Positions 13,401 through 25,158 of a stretch of 64,000 nt of DNA are shown here, in pieces; position 1 is the first letter of the stretch, and every line of letters starts with the position of its first letter. The notes beneath the pieces were generated by a model, which was not told where the DNA came from, did not search any database, and saw only the letters and a list, made by a program, of their open reading frames with translations. The stretch comes from Amyelois transitella (lineage: Eukaryota > Arthropoda > Insecta > Lepidoptera > Pyralidae), in NCBI RefSeq assembly GCF_032362555.1, contig NC_083515.1, forward strand, positions 7,599,001 to 7,663,000, written 5' to 3'. The position numbers were made by a program, and so were the translations under genes.

Positions 13401-16400
13401 GCTTCACAAACTTTCGCATTTATAGGTACGATAAAAATATAGCTCATAAACAAACAAAATGATTGTAAAGACGGGAAGCCCCTATTAAACCGGTTATCTC
13501 ACCGCGAATGAAATCTCATGATTATCTTAATACCAAGATCCACAAAAACATTACTGAATTAAGTCAATGTACTTACTATCAGACAAAATTGTTTACTGAC
13601 ATTTTCAAAGGCAAAGTGACTTTTATAGGCTTAATCTATTTCGTGATGAATGAGGCTACTCTATCAACAATGGCAAGAAAGAACATTCTGTACCTATAAT
13701 AAGTAATACAAGATTAAGTCCAAATCTCCGCCCGCTTTAGAAAAATTTCATTTATTTTCCTGTGGCAATTTTGGGATTTCCTCCGTGCTCTCCCACACTT
13801 CTACCTACACCTTGATATTTCGGCTGTACGTTGTGTCAGTCAGTTATGTGATACTTATATCACATGACTAGCAATCGTCAAAGTTTATAGATAGTTTATT
13901 GATAAATAAACGTAATCAATGTTTTGTGCAAAGGTGCCAAACTCGAAATAAAATTTAGAATACATAGTAATACCTTACCTAACATATTAAACTTTAATAC
14001 AAAAAGTCAAATGAGTAAGATTTTAGAATATTTATTACAAGAAAAAAACACACAAAGATATTATGCCTTATACCTATGGAAAATATACATACGGACGAAC
14101 TTCTTTAGTCTTAATAAAAGAACAGTGATTTTCAGCAAATTGTTAGGTGAGTTTAACTATTCAAGAATCCGCGATCTATTTCGTTTTAACAATTTTATCT
14201 TATCGTGAGATGCGAGTATTAGGTATTTTCACATCATTCTCCGCAACTCAAACAAACATCTATTACCTCGTTTACCGCCACGTTTATATTTTCAACACAG
14301 TGGAACCGACAAATTATAAACGTAAAGATACCTACTACAAACAATACCGATTTTTTCTTTCATTTCTTTTTGTTACCCAAGGTGAATATATATTACACTA
14401 GCTACAGTAAGGGTTTTTAATTTACCTCATGTCTTATAAAAAAAACATAATTACTATCAATCAATCAATCCGCAACATTTACCTACATAGGTAGAAATCC
14501 TAGACGGCTATATCGCACAGGCAATCGTAATATCAAACAATAAAGGGTTAAGTAATAATTGCCTACATACAAAGATTTAGAAAAAACTTGATCTGCAGAT
14601 CATCTTATCGTCATGCTTATTCTGAATCGTCACGATTTGCTCTATATGAATAGTGTCTTAGTCATTTCCGCCACTCGGCGGGTCGGTCGTAGATCACAAA
14701 TACTGAGCGTACAGAAGTCCTATCAATTCCATGATACGAGTAACCTCAGCCAGTATTCGTAACTTGGAGAAAGCCTATGAAGCCATTATCTACATTTTCA
14801 CTAATTTGTGACAGTCATAAACGCGAGGCTGCTATCAGCAGAAGATGTTTAGCACGACTTTCACGTCTGTTATTTTCCAACAAACAATGTTGATTAGTCA
14901 TCGTCGAAATTAAGACCCTATTAGCTACTTTAATCGTGTAACTTCTAATACAATCTAATATGTACTCTAACATAATATAATCACAGATAACAATTATTTT
15001 TCAATGACAAAAAGAAATTTGCATAACATAATTTTTTTTTTTTTTCAAATTTACCTTATCTATAAATAGGATTGCGACCGTTTGTCTAAAATTGTGTTCG
15101 AAGTTATTATATCATATACGAAAGTAAAAATTATCCCAGGGTCGTAAAACAAGTTGTCGTTTATCATGTTAGCTATCATGACCCACGAGGTTGCCGGTTT
15201 TTTCCTGATATATTAAGTAATCGTATATACCCTACACCAAAATAATTCAAATATATTCGCTTTCCAATAAAAAATAATTATAAATTGGCAACACTTGTAC
15301 AGGCAGCTTTGAAATTCTTAATCATTAAACTGAACCGACAGAAAATGAACTACATATGCATTTTCTAACAACGGATGTGAGAAGAAAGGCAAAACGCAGG
15401 TAAAGGTAATATTTGAAATATTTTCTTTGAAAGCTGTGATAAAAATAGTAGATACATTTGTAAGTGTTGATGCTACTGCATCGCGATAAAATTATCTCAC
15501 ACGTTCCTACATATTTATTGAGAATGCACTGAGTCACAGTTTACAAGGGACATGATTGTAAATAAAAGATATTATTGTACTATTGCAGGTGAGGTGCTTC
15601 GAAGTGAAATCTTCCACGGGCCGTACAAGAATGGGGTGTATGATAGTATCGCTCTTGAGACCCTGAACCTCGGCTTTAACGAGATACATTCTCTAGACAG
15701 ATATCTATTCCAATACACCCCGAACTTGACACGTCTGTACCTGAACAACAACCCTATCGAAATACTCGACCACGTCACCATCTTAGCTCTATCGAGTGCC
15801 GGCAATTTGGAGGTAAGCTTATTGCTGTTTACTGTCCTCTATAACGCAAGGGCAATCAGCCATTCGATCTTGAAAATGATTAATGAACTCGCATAATCGT
15901 ACACTTCCAATCAGGATTATAACAACCTTTAAAATTTGAAATTTGATTTGTGAGAAACTGTTTTACGATAAATTCGATTAAACTATAACCTGTACTCAAG
16001 ATTAAACTGAACATAGGTTAACCTGAATTAGTATTCGATTTACATAAATACAAGTATAACAAAGTTATACCTTACTCTTCCATACCTAATCTTATAAAAT
16101 ATTTTAAGGGAAAATATATTTTTTAAAAGTTTCAATTTGATACCATTTGAACTCAAAGTCCATGAAACAATAAAAGGTTATATTTCATATTATTTCATAT
16201 CTGTACTTATTCATTATCTCATTTGTTGCTTGCTTGTCAAAAATATTAGCAAAATTTAAAATACTGTTATCTTTACAGGTCCTCGACTTGTCAAAGACTG
16301 ATATCGACACTATACCACTGGATGCATTCAGAGGTTTAGCAAATCTTCAGCACATAGACCTATCTGACAACAGATTCACCACAGTGCCTGAAAGTTTAAG

Positions 16401-19400
16401 CCTGGTGGGGAGCACGCTCAAATACTTGACGTTCAACAAAAATCCTATCGTGAAATTAGACGACGATAGTTTCGTAGGTAAATAAATTAATCTTTACAAA
16501 TATTGTCTGAAAGGTGATGATTGATGTTTATATAAAAGTTTATGAATCACATATCTAGCAATAAAACAAATGAACGGATTTAGCTGAAAGCCACAAACAG
16601 TGATGATTAAGTATCCGCTTTGGAAGAATTTTTTAAAATATCATCAGAAACACACCGCAGCGCAAGATTCTTGGATACATTGCGCAAGATTGGGTCGTGG
16701 TGATAAAAATCCCAATTAAAAAAAAAAATTGCCTTTGGGAAAGTCCGTAAACCCACTGCGTTTTGTCTACCCAAAGGCGTTAGAAACAGATAGTTTGATT
16801 AGGTATACAAAAAAATCTGATAACATTAACGGAACAAACGTGATAATACAGTGGGTAACTTTCATTGAGAAATCAGCTCTTATTTAAATGATTGACGTAA
16901 CTGCGTCCTATCACGTTCACGTAGAATGTTAAGTCGGTCTAAATTCCTACTTTGCATGTGTATGTCCCTGATGCATAGGTGACGAAATAATTGGTAAAAC
17001 AGCAATGACGCGATTTGCAAATTTGATAAAAAATACTGATAAATCAAGATTTGCCTTAGCAACCATAGGTCTAGCCTTGCTTAGACTTATGGTCGGTTGT
17101 ATTTATATCATTATAAAATGGCAGTTTATGTTTAATGGCATGAAAAATGGTTAGGGCCTTTTCCCATCTAACACTACGTATTTCACTCAGTTTCTTCAAG
17201 GCCTACAAAACTAAAAAAAATGGGATAAATGATTCAGCATTGTTTATAAGCATTAGTAAATAATATAAAGGTGTCTTAATAGTAAATTGGTTACAACTAG
17301 ATTACTTCTTTTTAAAGTCGTATCCACAGCATACAGAGATTACGTGGTCGTATCATTATCATTGTATTCAGATCCGGAATAACTTTATGCTTACGTTTTA
17401 CAAGCGCATCATTCTAGTTTTAGAATGCGATTACGTGTATTACGAAATTAGCAATTAAGACGTCTCAAAGAGTCTGTAAACATCCATGACCTAATTGGGT
17501 CCTTCATATTGACGACTTTTAGTTTTTTACCGTCGACTATGACCGACAAAGGTGACGTTTATAATAGAAAGCCTTGTCTGTCAGGATAGAGCTAAGCTAC
17601 GTATCATATAACCCTTTGTCTATACCTATGATATTATACTAGGGTGGGTGTTTTATATCATTCTTTATTAAAGAATTAGAACAGAAAGACTTTAACATAA
17701 AGATTGGTTTTATAACGAAACGAAGATCGGTTCAACCGTTCAGAAATTTTGTTGTTGAACGCTCAAACACTTTTGTTGACCGTCAACTCTGCTTTTTCTA
17801 CTATTAAAAGTTTCTATCGGTTGAAGTTTAACTTTTCTGAAATGATTTCTCCAACAACTCAAGGGTTGGAAAGTATCAGGCGATAAAATAAATGACGTAT
17901 CTAAGTTAGGAATACCGACGATAACTTTCTATCGTAACACCTTGGAATGCTATAGCGATAACTCCAACGCCGTTGTTAACTTCTATCTATGGCAGAGACT
18001 TTCCAATAAATCTCACATCTATTTGTCAATATTTATGTTTCCAATTAAAGTCTCTGCTCGATCTCTGACGCAGTGTTATCTTAAACACCATAATATTGTA
18101 AAAGTTCCCTGTCCTTATCCATGCCAAAATTACATTATAAATTCAGTTGTTTTGACGTGAAAGATGAACAAACAAACTTTCAAAAGTGTAATATTTCATG
18201 GAAATCAAATACGACATATCCGTTATCAGTTATGAACATTATTATTTAATTACAGGTTTAAACAACCTGATTGAGCTGGAAGTGGCCGAGAATGATTACT
18301 TGGAAGAGGTGACGCGGAGCACGTTCACACCACTCAAAAACTTGAGAGTTTTGCATCTGTGCCACAACATGAACTTGCGCTACATCAGCCATAACGCCTT
18401 TAGGGGACTTAAGGACAAGTGGACTTTGAAAGAGGTGGGTAAAAGTATTCTTACTAGGGATGTGACATTGCTGATAAAAAATCGATTTTTATATAATCGA
18501 TTTATTTTTTAAGTATGAAAAATCGATTAACAAATAATCGATTTTTCTTAAGAAAATAATCGATTTTATTATATTGATAGATTTTCCTAATTTTTCAATT
18601 TATGTCAAAATAAACGCCGTATAAATTATATCAATAGATTTATTCATTAAAAATAAACAATAGAAATAGTAAGTTCTTATATAATCAACACAAATTAAAG
18701 TTTTTAAAGAATGCACAGATGGCGTTAATGTAATATTATGGAGCTCAAAAATCAAATCAAATCAAAAATTTCTTTATTTTCTCTACAATCTTATAGTTAC
18801 ACTGTATAAACAAACACAAAACAAAATCACAGGTAAGGAATATATCAAAAGATTGCGAGAGACTGGTGTCTGAACTAAGCAGAGCCTGTATCTCAGTGCA
18901 CCAGCCTCCCCCCACAAGGTGAATGACAATACCTAATTATTATTTTTGTCTTAAACAGATAATCAAAAGTAAGTTTTAACAAAGAGAATGAGTGCTAGGT
19001 TAAAACATAAGTACTTACATCAGTTTCTTATATCTAAATTTTATTCAAACTATATGACAATGAATAAATAACTAAGCATAGCTGTGAATATAATAAATAA
19101 ATAAAATTTATTATTAAATATAATACATACTATGGGTGAAATATAATATTAATAAATTTTAAAAATAGATAAATACATATATAAGTACATTTATATAAGT
19201 AAATATATGTATATATATATACATATACATATATATATGTATATGTATAAATTTGCTACTATATACTTACTTAAGAAGATCTAAATAGATATGAATATAT
19301 GTGATATTGATAATATGTATCTATGTATAAAGATATAGTATGTAAGTATGTACCAACATCTATTAATTGAGAGAGCAAAGAATAAGAAGTTAAAAATCAT

Positions 19401-22400
19401 TTTAAGGGTTAGAGTAAATTTTCGGTATCGTTGTAGTCAAGCTTTAATAAAAAGTCTGTTACTGCCTTTTTGCAACTATATTTGTGTAATAGGTATAATT
19501 CAAGTATCCGGTTTAGTTTATTATATAAAAAGGGCCCCTGGTAAGGGAGCTATGATAGTATTCTTTGGCAGTTCGCGTTCCGGGCTCCAAGCCAGAAGAC
19601 AAAAACGTAATGTCGGAGTGCATTTATTGTATGATTATAAAAATCGATTTTTAATCGATTATTAATTTTAAAAAAATCACGTAAAAAAATCGATTTTTAC
19701 TTTAAAAAAATCGATTTTTAATCGATTTTTTCCATAATCGATTTTTTTTTCACATTCCTAATTCTTACCTAACCTTCTTTGGGTAATGCTAGCAAAAGAT
19801 TTCTTGTAATTAATATTATCTATACTAATATTACAAAGCTGAAGAGTTTGTTTGTTTGTTTGAACGTGCTAATATCAAGAACTACGGGTTCGAATTTAAA
19901 AATTCTTGCGTTGAATAGATCATTTATCGAGGAAGGCTTTAGGCTATATAACATCACGCTGCGACTATAAGGAGCAAAGAAATAATGGAAAATGTGAAAA
20001 AAAACGGGGAAAATTATTCTTCCTTGAACTATTTAATTTTCTTTTATTTTTCATTTTATTCTTCGTTAACAGGGAGAGATGATATGAATTATGTCACAAT
20101 TATCATTATAGGTTTATAATGTTGGTACAAGATAAATTTATAAATACTTAAAAATACAAGCTTTCCATGCACGGAGAACAGTCGTGTTCTATTTTTAATT
20201 TAATTTGTATTAATTTATGCGCATTGCCGTTTATCAGATTAACTTCTACACTAGTCGGCCTCTTTATTCCAATTGGTAAAGTTTCGGCCTTTGGGTCACA
20301 AGGTTTTGGCTTTGATAACTGATCATGTCGAGAAGAAAAATAGTCTTTTTTAAAGACCTGGGTCTTGAACTTTTGACTATATTATAAGTTATAAAAAACA
20401 AAAGTAAACATAGTAGAACATGCGATAACGTATTTTAGGACTAGCTGATGTTATTATATATATTTTTGGTGTTCTGGGTAAGATATTTCCCAAATGTGCT
20501 TGTGACTATGGTACCAATGATTGCACGACCCTAGATCTTAACGTATCTCGTGTTAATATGATGTAATGATCAGAATTTTTGTAACAAATTAAAAAACTAC
20601 GAAACGATTTCGATATAATTTGGCAGATATAGACTAGGCCTCCGAGCTTTATATGTAGAACATACCTTCGTACGTAGTACGTTCCAGCAAAAGTCTAATG
20701 TCAAATATTTCGTTCTGCATAATGACAACAGAACTATGAGTTCACCAACCCGACCCTGACGCAGATTGTATCACGGATGATCTAATATGCTGCGAGATGC
20801 TGATACCTCGGCTACCACTTGACCAATAAAGTAGTCGTAAACGTTACTAGTTTATGATAAGTAAATAGGCAAATATAAACCTTTATAATTTGATTCTAAA
20901 ATAAATTGTAGGTACCCTTATTTCCTAACCGGATGAACCCTACGATTAAATATATTTTTGTTTCTGGCATATGCGATAGTTTTAGGCGATAGTTGCACTT
21001 TTGATAACTAGAAGGCTGATTTGGTAATTATGTGGGTCAGTATATCCCTTAAAATATGCAATAACATCACGTCAGATACATCTTTTCGATGCTATCCTTA
21101 AAATAAGAGGCGGGTATATAGTAATAAGCATGAGGACGACACGCCGAAAGCCTTGATCTCTTCATACTACATTTACTTCATTCACATGCATCAATCTTTA
21201 AGTTGTTACTAACAATGTAAGTTGTTACTACTAACTTACTATTGACCTGAGCTTTCGCCAAAAAGTTTTCGATTTACTGCATTCTCTTCACATGACTAAA
21301 CCATCTAAGCATTCCCTTTTCCAATTCTATCTAATTCTAAGAAGTTAGAGATTTTTCGAGCGACGCGAGCGGAGTCGCAGGCGCTCTCTAGTTTACAAAA
21401 TTCCGACAGCAGTGTTGCAAAAACTTCTGTAGGTACTTTTAATGACTTGCGATTAGTTGATAAGAAAAAAAATGCGTTTGGCTGCAATATTTTATCAGTG
21501 AACTAACTGCTTCTCAGTAATCAAATGATAACAATGCAAATGTTACATTGTTTTGTTTCTAGTCTGTACGTTGTATTGTTGCGATCTTATTGCACAAGTT
21601 ACGAAATGAAATTATAAGTATATCATAATCCTGCACCGTAACTTTGATCTTCATCTCAAGCTAAAACTAAAACAATAAAATTCATCATACTCCTGTGTTT
21701 GTTCCCATAGTGTAGTAAGCATGATGAGGAGCCCGGGGTCCGCCTATGACTTAAATCTAAGATTGGATTTAAGGAGAGCCTGACCCCCGTGACCCTTTTT
21801 AATGCGAACGAAACTCGGCATGGATCACAATGTGAAAGTGCTAAATCCCTTGGTCATCACGATTTTCTTTCCTTTTATTTTAACAATATACGAGTAGATA
21901 CTCGTGGCTTGAACCTGGTCATCTAGTTTACCTAAGAGATAAGTTTTAAAGTTCCAGTCCATACAATATAAAATGCTCAAAAAATAAACTCAAATGCTAC
22001 TGGACCTATTGCGATTATATTTGGATGGATGATGGACAACAATTTGGTCCAAAATGATGGACGAAAATTCCCACTGGACATAAGAACACACAAAATCTAG
22101 ATTCAAATAAAAAATCTCTTTTCAAAATAGTCCAACTACAAGATGCTACAGGTGATGTCAATTTTAAAAACTTATTAGTAGGTACCAATCTAACATAAAT
22201 ATGCCATATGACATTAAGACATGTAAACATTAAAACATGAGCACACTTTTCCTCCATTTCGGGTTACAAAAATTGATGTACACGCGGATTATCACCAGGT
22301 ATCGCAAAACGCGTGCTGTACGAGTTGGCCTACATATTGGGTGCTTACTTGACAGTCACAAACGGGGACAGCTGATTAATCATTGCTGTGCGTGCTTTGA

Positions 22401-24537
22401 TATCAATCAAACACTGATTGCAAAATTTATCCCATAAGTGGATCAAACATTTTATGTCCTATATATTGACTTTCAGACAACTTTATATTTATTTTAAGAT
22501 CTTAAAATATTGTAAAGTCAATGAACCCAAGAAACAAATGTACAACCCAGCAACCAACCATGTATTTGGTATTATGAGGGTCGAAAATGAAATTATATAG
22601 TTCAGTAGAGGATTTCTTGCATTTTGCAGGAGTCAATGTCAGAGTAAAAAAAAACTAAGATCCCTAAATCACATGAAAATTATGTTCAGTACTTTGGATT
22701 ATCACTAAGATCTTGTTTTTCTTATTCAATGATCAGAAATAAACATATCCGTCATATATGTTTATTTCTGAATTTAGACAACAAAATATATATTCTGCTT
22801 CATAAAAAAGTAAATTAAACCGTTACAAAACTAAGACTAGCCATTATTTACAGGTTTACTTGGATGACAACAACCTCAGTGAACTCTCCACGGACTTGAT
22901 GCCATGGAGTAAGTTGGAGATTCTTGGAATGACAGGCAACAACTGGCTGTGTAACTGTGATCTAGCCAACATTATCACAGGACAAGGTGCCAGTTCTAAA
23001 TTCAAACCCGGTGAAATTCCATAGTAAGTAACTTGCTAGTTTTCTTTTAGATAAAGGTTTGGTACAAATAAATATAATTTATGCTCTAAATTAATTAAAA
23101 CACATTGAAAGATTTTCAAAAAACTAATATTTGTACAAAAACAAAACAATTATTTTTGTAACATGTGGTCATAATTTGGTTTTTTTTTCAGCTGTGCTGC
23201 CCCTATGAGATTGGCTGGATCACTAATAACAAATATAACTATTTCCTTCTGTCCTGCTTTTGATAAGACATTTACACCAAATAGAGGATTCAGCCTCGGC
23301 AATTTGAAACCAAAACATGTTATATGGAGCATCCTAGGAGTGGCACTTATTGTGTTTGTTGGGATGGTGCTAGGAATGCTAGCAAAAGGAATCAAAACTG
23401 TGTATGTAAAGAAGATTAAAAATGCATCTATCCGCTATGCTAACTTAAAAGAAGATGCCATCAACGCCTAAATGTGCAATTTCACAGGCAATTTATTGAG
23501 ACTTGCAGTATTGCATACATATTATTAAGTAGTTTGTAAATCTGTACATAAATAAGAATTGAGATATAAATTTGTTTTGGCAAATAAAAATGTACTTACA
23601 CATGGACTTTCATTATTAACTTACCTCTTTAGAGCCTGTTAAGGATTTTGCATATTGAAGAAACTGTTCCAGTAGCCTTTCTGATCTATGTGTTAATTCA
23701 CTAAATGTGTGAAACTCGTCCAGCTTGTTTGCACAACTACCACATACCACCTGCGGTAACAGGTCTCCTGGGTAAACCTAAAATGTTTTTGCATTATTAG
23801 TCATTTTGTTACACCACAGTAATCATTTACAGAGATGATGTGGACAGTGACCTTTCACAGGCATAATCATAGATGTTTAGTCATATCTGATAACAAATAA
23901 CACTATCCCAGCATGAACAAAATAAGGACATGAGGACAGGAGAAACAACTCCCCTGCAGAATGATGCCCCTAAAATAAACATCTAAATATAGAAAATATT
24001 GAATTCTTAAAATAGGTATATCATTTGAATAAGGAGGGAGGAATGGTATGAATAGTTGAGGTGCAGAACAAGGAGCGTGAGAGTGGCAGGAGAGGCGAGA
24101 TCTCCATGCGCTCCTTTGTTATCAGCGTCGCGGCGGCCTCCCTCTGATACACCGCGATCGAAACACAAACCCGTCTATCACTTCCCCGAACGACATTAGT
24201 CATACGCTTGAGCACTCAACGCGTGGGCCGTAATATGATATCACAATGCGAAAATATCCAACACCCGCGAGAAAGTTAATGGCGCTTATCAGCATCCACA
24301 ATCTCATACGCTTACGCTAAACTTTCACACGAGAAAACGGCATCTTCTTGGTTGTCATAACGAGAAATAGTCAAATATTATTACCATTATAGACAAATAT
24401 GTCCTTATCATATCGGAAAGTTGAGATTTATCCTTATCACGGTCAAAAATTGGAACTTTAACATCACTGCAATTATCGCCACAGAATGATAAACAAAGGC
24501 GACACACTGAATGGTATTTCGGCGGCAAATTACACAT
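4481..24537 (-). CDS. ZAD-GATA zinc-finger transcription factor
   Basis: Nine coding exons on the minus strand: 24537-24385, 23777-23625, 10448-9678, 9595-9484, 8955-8816, 6511-6356, 6088-5821, 5227-5052, 4561-4481. Phases join without a break to 669 aa. Exons 1-2 encode a ZAD domain (CRLC at residues 12-15, CGSC at 63-66), normally a dimerisation module of insect C2H2 factors. Exon 7 encodes one GATA finger, C-x2-C-x17-C-x2-C at residues 524, 527, 545 and 548, followed by the basic tail [10 protein letters not shown], so nuclear DNA binding at GATA sites is expected. The 257-aa exon 3 is acidic, Ser-rich and probably disordered, with psi-K-x-E sites VKQE (169-172) and VKSE (277-280). The C-terminus has PLNLV, like a CtBP-binding motif. 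No second GATA finger was found. Intron 2 (13 kb) holds the antisense LRR gene. The finger looks closest to the fly GATAd/GATAe type from memory; orthology is not settled. Confidence 0.87.
4690..5042 (-). repeat. tRNA-derived SINE, copy 2 (in ZAD-GATA intron 8)
   Basis: Reverse copy of the SINE at 165-520. Read on the minus strand it starts with an A-box-like TGGTCGAGTCGGTA, then a B-box GGTTCAAATCCC at about 4975-4986, then the shared body. It fills most of the 490-bp intron 8 (4562-5051). Its head starts within about 10 bp of the exon 8 splice donor at 5051-5050. Confidence 0.75.
5235..5560. repeat. Probable dispersed repeat / LINE 3' fragment
   Basis: Starts with a simple (AATC)-like tract followed by 'aatattttattcag', then anonymous sequence in ZAD-GATA intron 7. 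Tract-plus-TTTATT starts like this recur at 18750, 30026 and 54876, which suggests tails of non-LTR elements. The assignment is weak. Confidence 0.35.
7320..7440 (-). repeat. Dispersed repeat B, fragment
   Basis: Matches the repeat best seen at 25829-26078, reversed: it carries 'agctgaacgtg', a diverged 'cttcaagactg' hairpin half, and 'ccgcaagggatatagacgtg', and ends in an ATGA-rich simple tract and (AAAT) units. It lies in a ZAD-GATA intron. Confidence 0.6.
9015..9085 (+). repeat. Dispersed repeat B, short fragment
   Basis: Contains 'gagccaacagtcttgaagac' followed by 'ggccaagttcagc' and 'tttaatgatg', the core of repeat B, in a ZAD-GATA intron close to exon 5. Confidence 0.55.
10634..23471 (+). 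CDS. Leucine-rich-repeat single-pass membrane protein, nested antisense
   Basis: Eight coding exons: 10634-10657, 10757-10925, 12319-12501, 15589-15812, 16279-16477, 18256-18434, 22854-23023, 23192-23471. All phases match and give 475 aa. The ATG lies in a 24-nt exon (MYFKRIRG) that joins [14 protein letters not shown] to make a signal peptide. A Cys-containing LRR cap follows (ACDITL...[12 protein letters not shown]). Then come LRRs such as [36 protein letters not shown] and [10 protein letters not shown], a C-terminal cap around NNWLCNCDL, a hydrophobic helix ([19 protein letters not shown]) and a roughly 30-aa basic cytoplasmic tail. This indicates a cell-surface receptor or adhesion protein with a short tail and no signalling domain. 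The whole gene sits in intron 2 of the minus-strand ZAD-GATA gene. I do not recognise a specific ortholog. Confidence 0.87.
11195..11275 (+). repeat. Dispersed repeat B, fragment
   Basis: Carries 'tatatcccttgcacggtaga' followed by 'cagagccaacagtcttgaag', the start of repeat B, in LRR intron 2. Confidence 0.6.
18455..19760. mobile_element. Non-autonomous hAT-type DNA transposon
   Basis: The element starts TAGGGATGTGA and ends with the inverted TCACATTCCTA, so the terminal repeats match at 10 of 11 bases. It is flanked on both sides by the identical 8-bp duplication attcttac (18447-18454 and 19761-19768), the size made by hAT transposases. Inside each end are clusters of an ATCGATTTTT-like motif (about 18480-18560 and 19635-19750), a subterminal array as expected for transposase binding. 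The 1.3-kb interior has no transposase-like ORF and contains other repeat material at about 18740-18920. It lies in LRR intron 6, starting 20 bp after that intron's donor. Confidence 0.85.
18740..18920. repeat. Probable LINE 3' fragment inside the hAT element
   Basis: A '(caaat)' simple tract runs into 'aatttctttattt', then a GC-richer stretch with 'gcaccagcctccccccac'. The simple tract plus TTTATT pattern suggests the reversed 3' end of a non-LTR element inserted in the hAT copy. The family is unknown. Confidence 0.4.
19810..20035 (+). repeat. Dispersed repeat with 'tactaatatta' start
   Basis: Starts 'atactaatattacaaagctg', then a (GTTT) tract and 'gaaggctttaggctatataa'. From memory, similar sequences are common across lepidopteran genomes. 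Starts of this type recur at about 56235 and 61795. It may derive from a SINE or LINE. It begins about 40 bp after the right target duplication of the hAT element. Confidence 0.5.
21715..21815 (-). repeat. SINE fragment
   Basis: Has 'gatgaggagcccggggt' followed by 'cctatgact', 'aagattggatt' and 'gcctgacccccgtgac', corresponding to the 3' body of the SINE copies at 4690 and 62015. The tRNA-like head is absent. Confidence 0.5.
23583..23588 (+). terminator. Poly(A) signal of the LRR gene
   Basis: AATAAA 112 bases after the LRR stop codon. If it is used, the LRR transcript ends near 23600-23615, just short of the antisense ZAD exon that ends at 23625. Confidence 0.6.
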
Positions 24538-25158
24538 ATTTAGAAATCAAAATGGAAAAGGGCGGTCACAACGAAAGAAAACATTTAGAAATTAATTGAG
24601 TAACTGATATAAAATGAAAAGATTTGATTTAAAATATAACTCAGCATGCGAAGATAGAATACATCACATCGCGATTGTCAACCAAAAGAACGAGCAAGCT
24701 ACACACACAAGTAAAACTACCATTGTTTACGGTAGTTATCTTGAATGTATGGAGTGGCTTGTTCTCATTGACGAACTAGAAATAAAATATGATCGGCATC
24801 GAATACGAGAAAGAATCGATGTTTATTAGACATTGATTTATTCTTTAATTTAAAATAAAATAAAGGAATAATTTATTTAAAATTTTGATTACAATTCTTC
24901 AAGGCTGTATTATATTGTTATATGCTTGTTAAGTAGTTACAAAACCTGTAACTATCAACGTCAAACTGTCAACGTCAGCAGCTTCATTTCATGAATGATA
25001 AAGTGTCTTGTTTGATATCAATTTCTAATTTTCTGATGGATATTTTAATAGATTTAGAATAAAGCAAGTAATGACATGACATTTATTAAGCGGTAATGTT
25101 TTGTAAATAAATATTCTAGTCTGCGTGACACGACAACACTACCCAGGAGGACAGGATA
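24538..25158. promoter_or_regulatory. Shared upstream region, ZAD-GATA and ClC-7
   Basis: A 621-bp gap between two divergent start codons (minus at 24537, plus at 25159). It must hold both 5' UTRs and is a candidate bidirectional promoter. One short ORF at 24614-24829 has no recognisable content. I see no clear TATA box at a position that would decide a start site. Confidence 0.45.

Noticed and set aside
19200-19260. Palindromic AT tract as a regulatory hairpin
   Set aside because: It is a (TA)n/(ATGT)n microsatellite inside the hAT element; such tracts pair with themselves by composition alone.
19348-19665. A 105-codon frame as a hAT transposase remnant
   Set aside because: No RVT-free hAT dimerisation signature or other transposase motif can be seen; composition is that of random AT-rich sequence.
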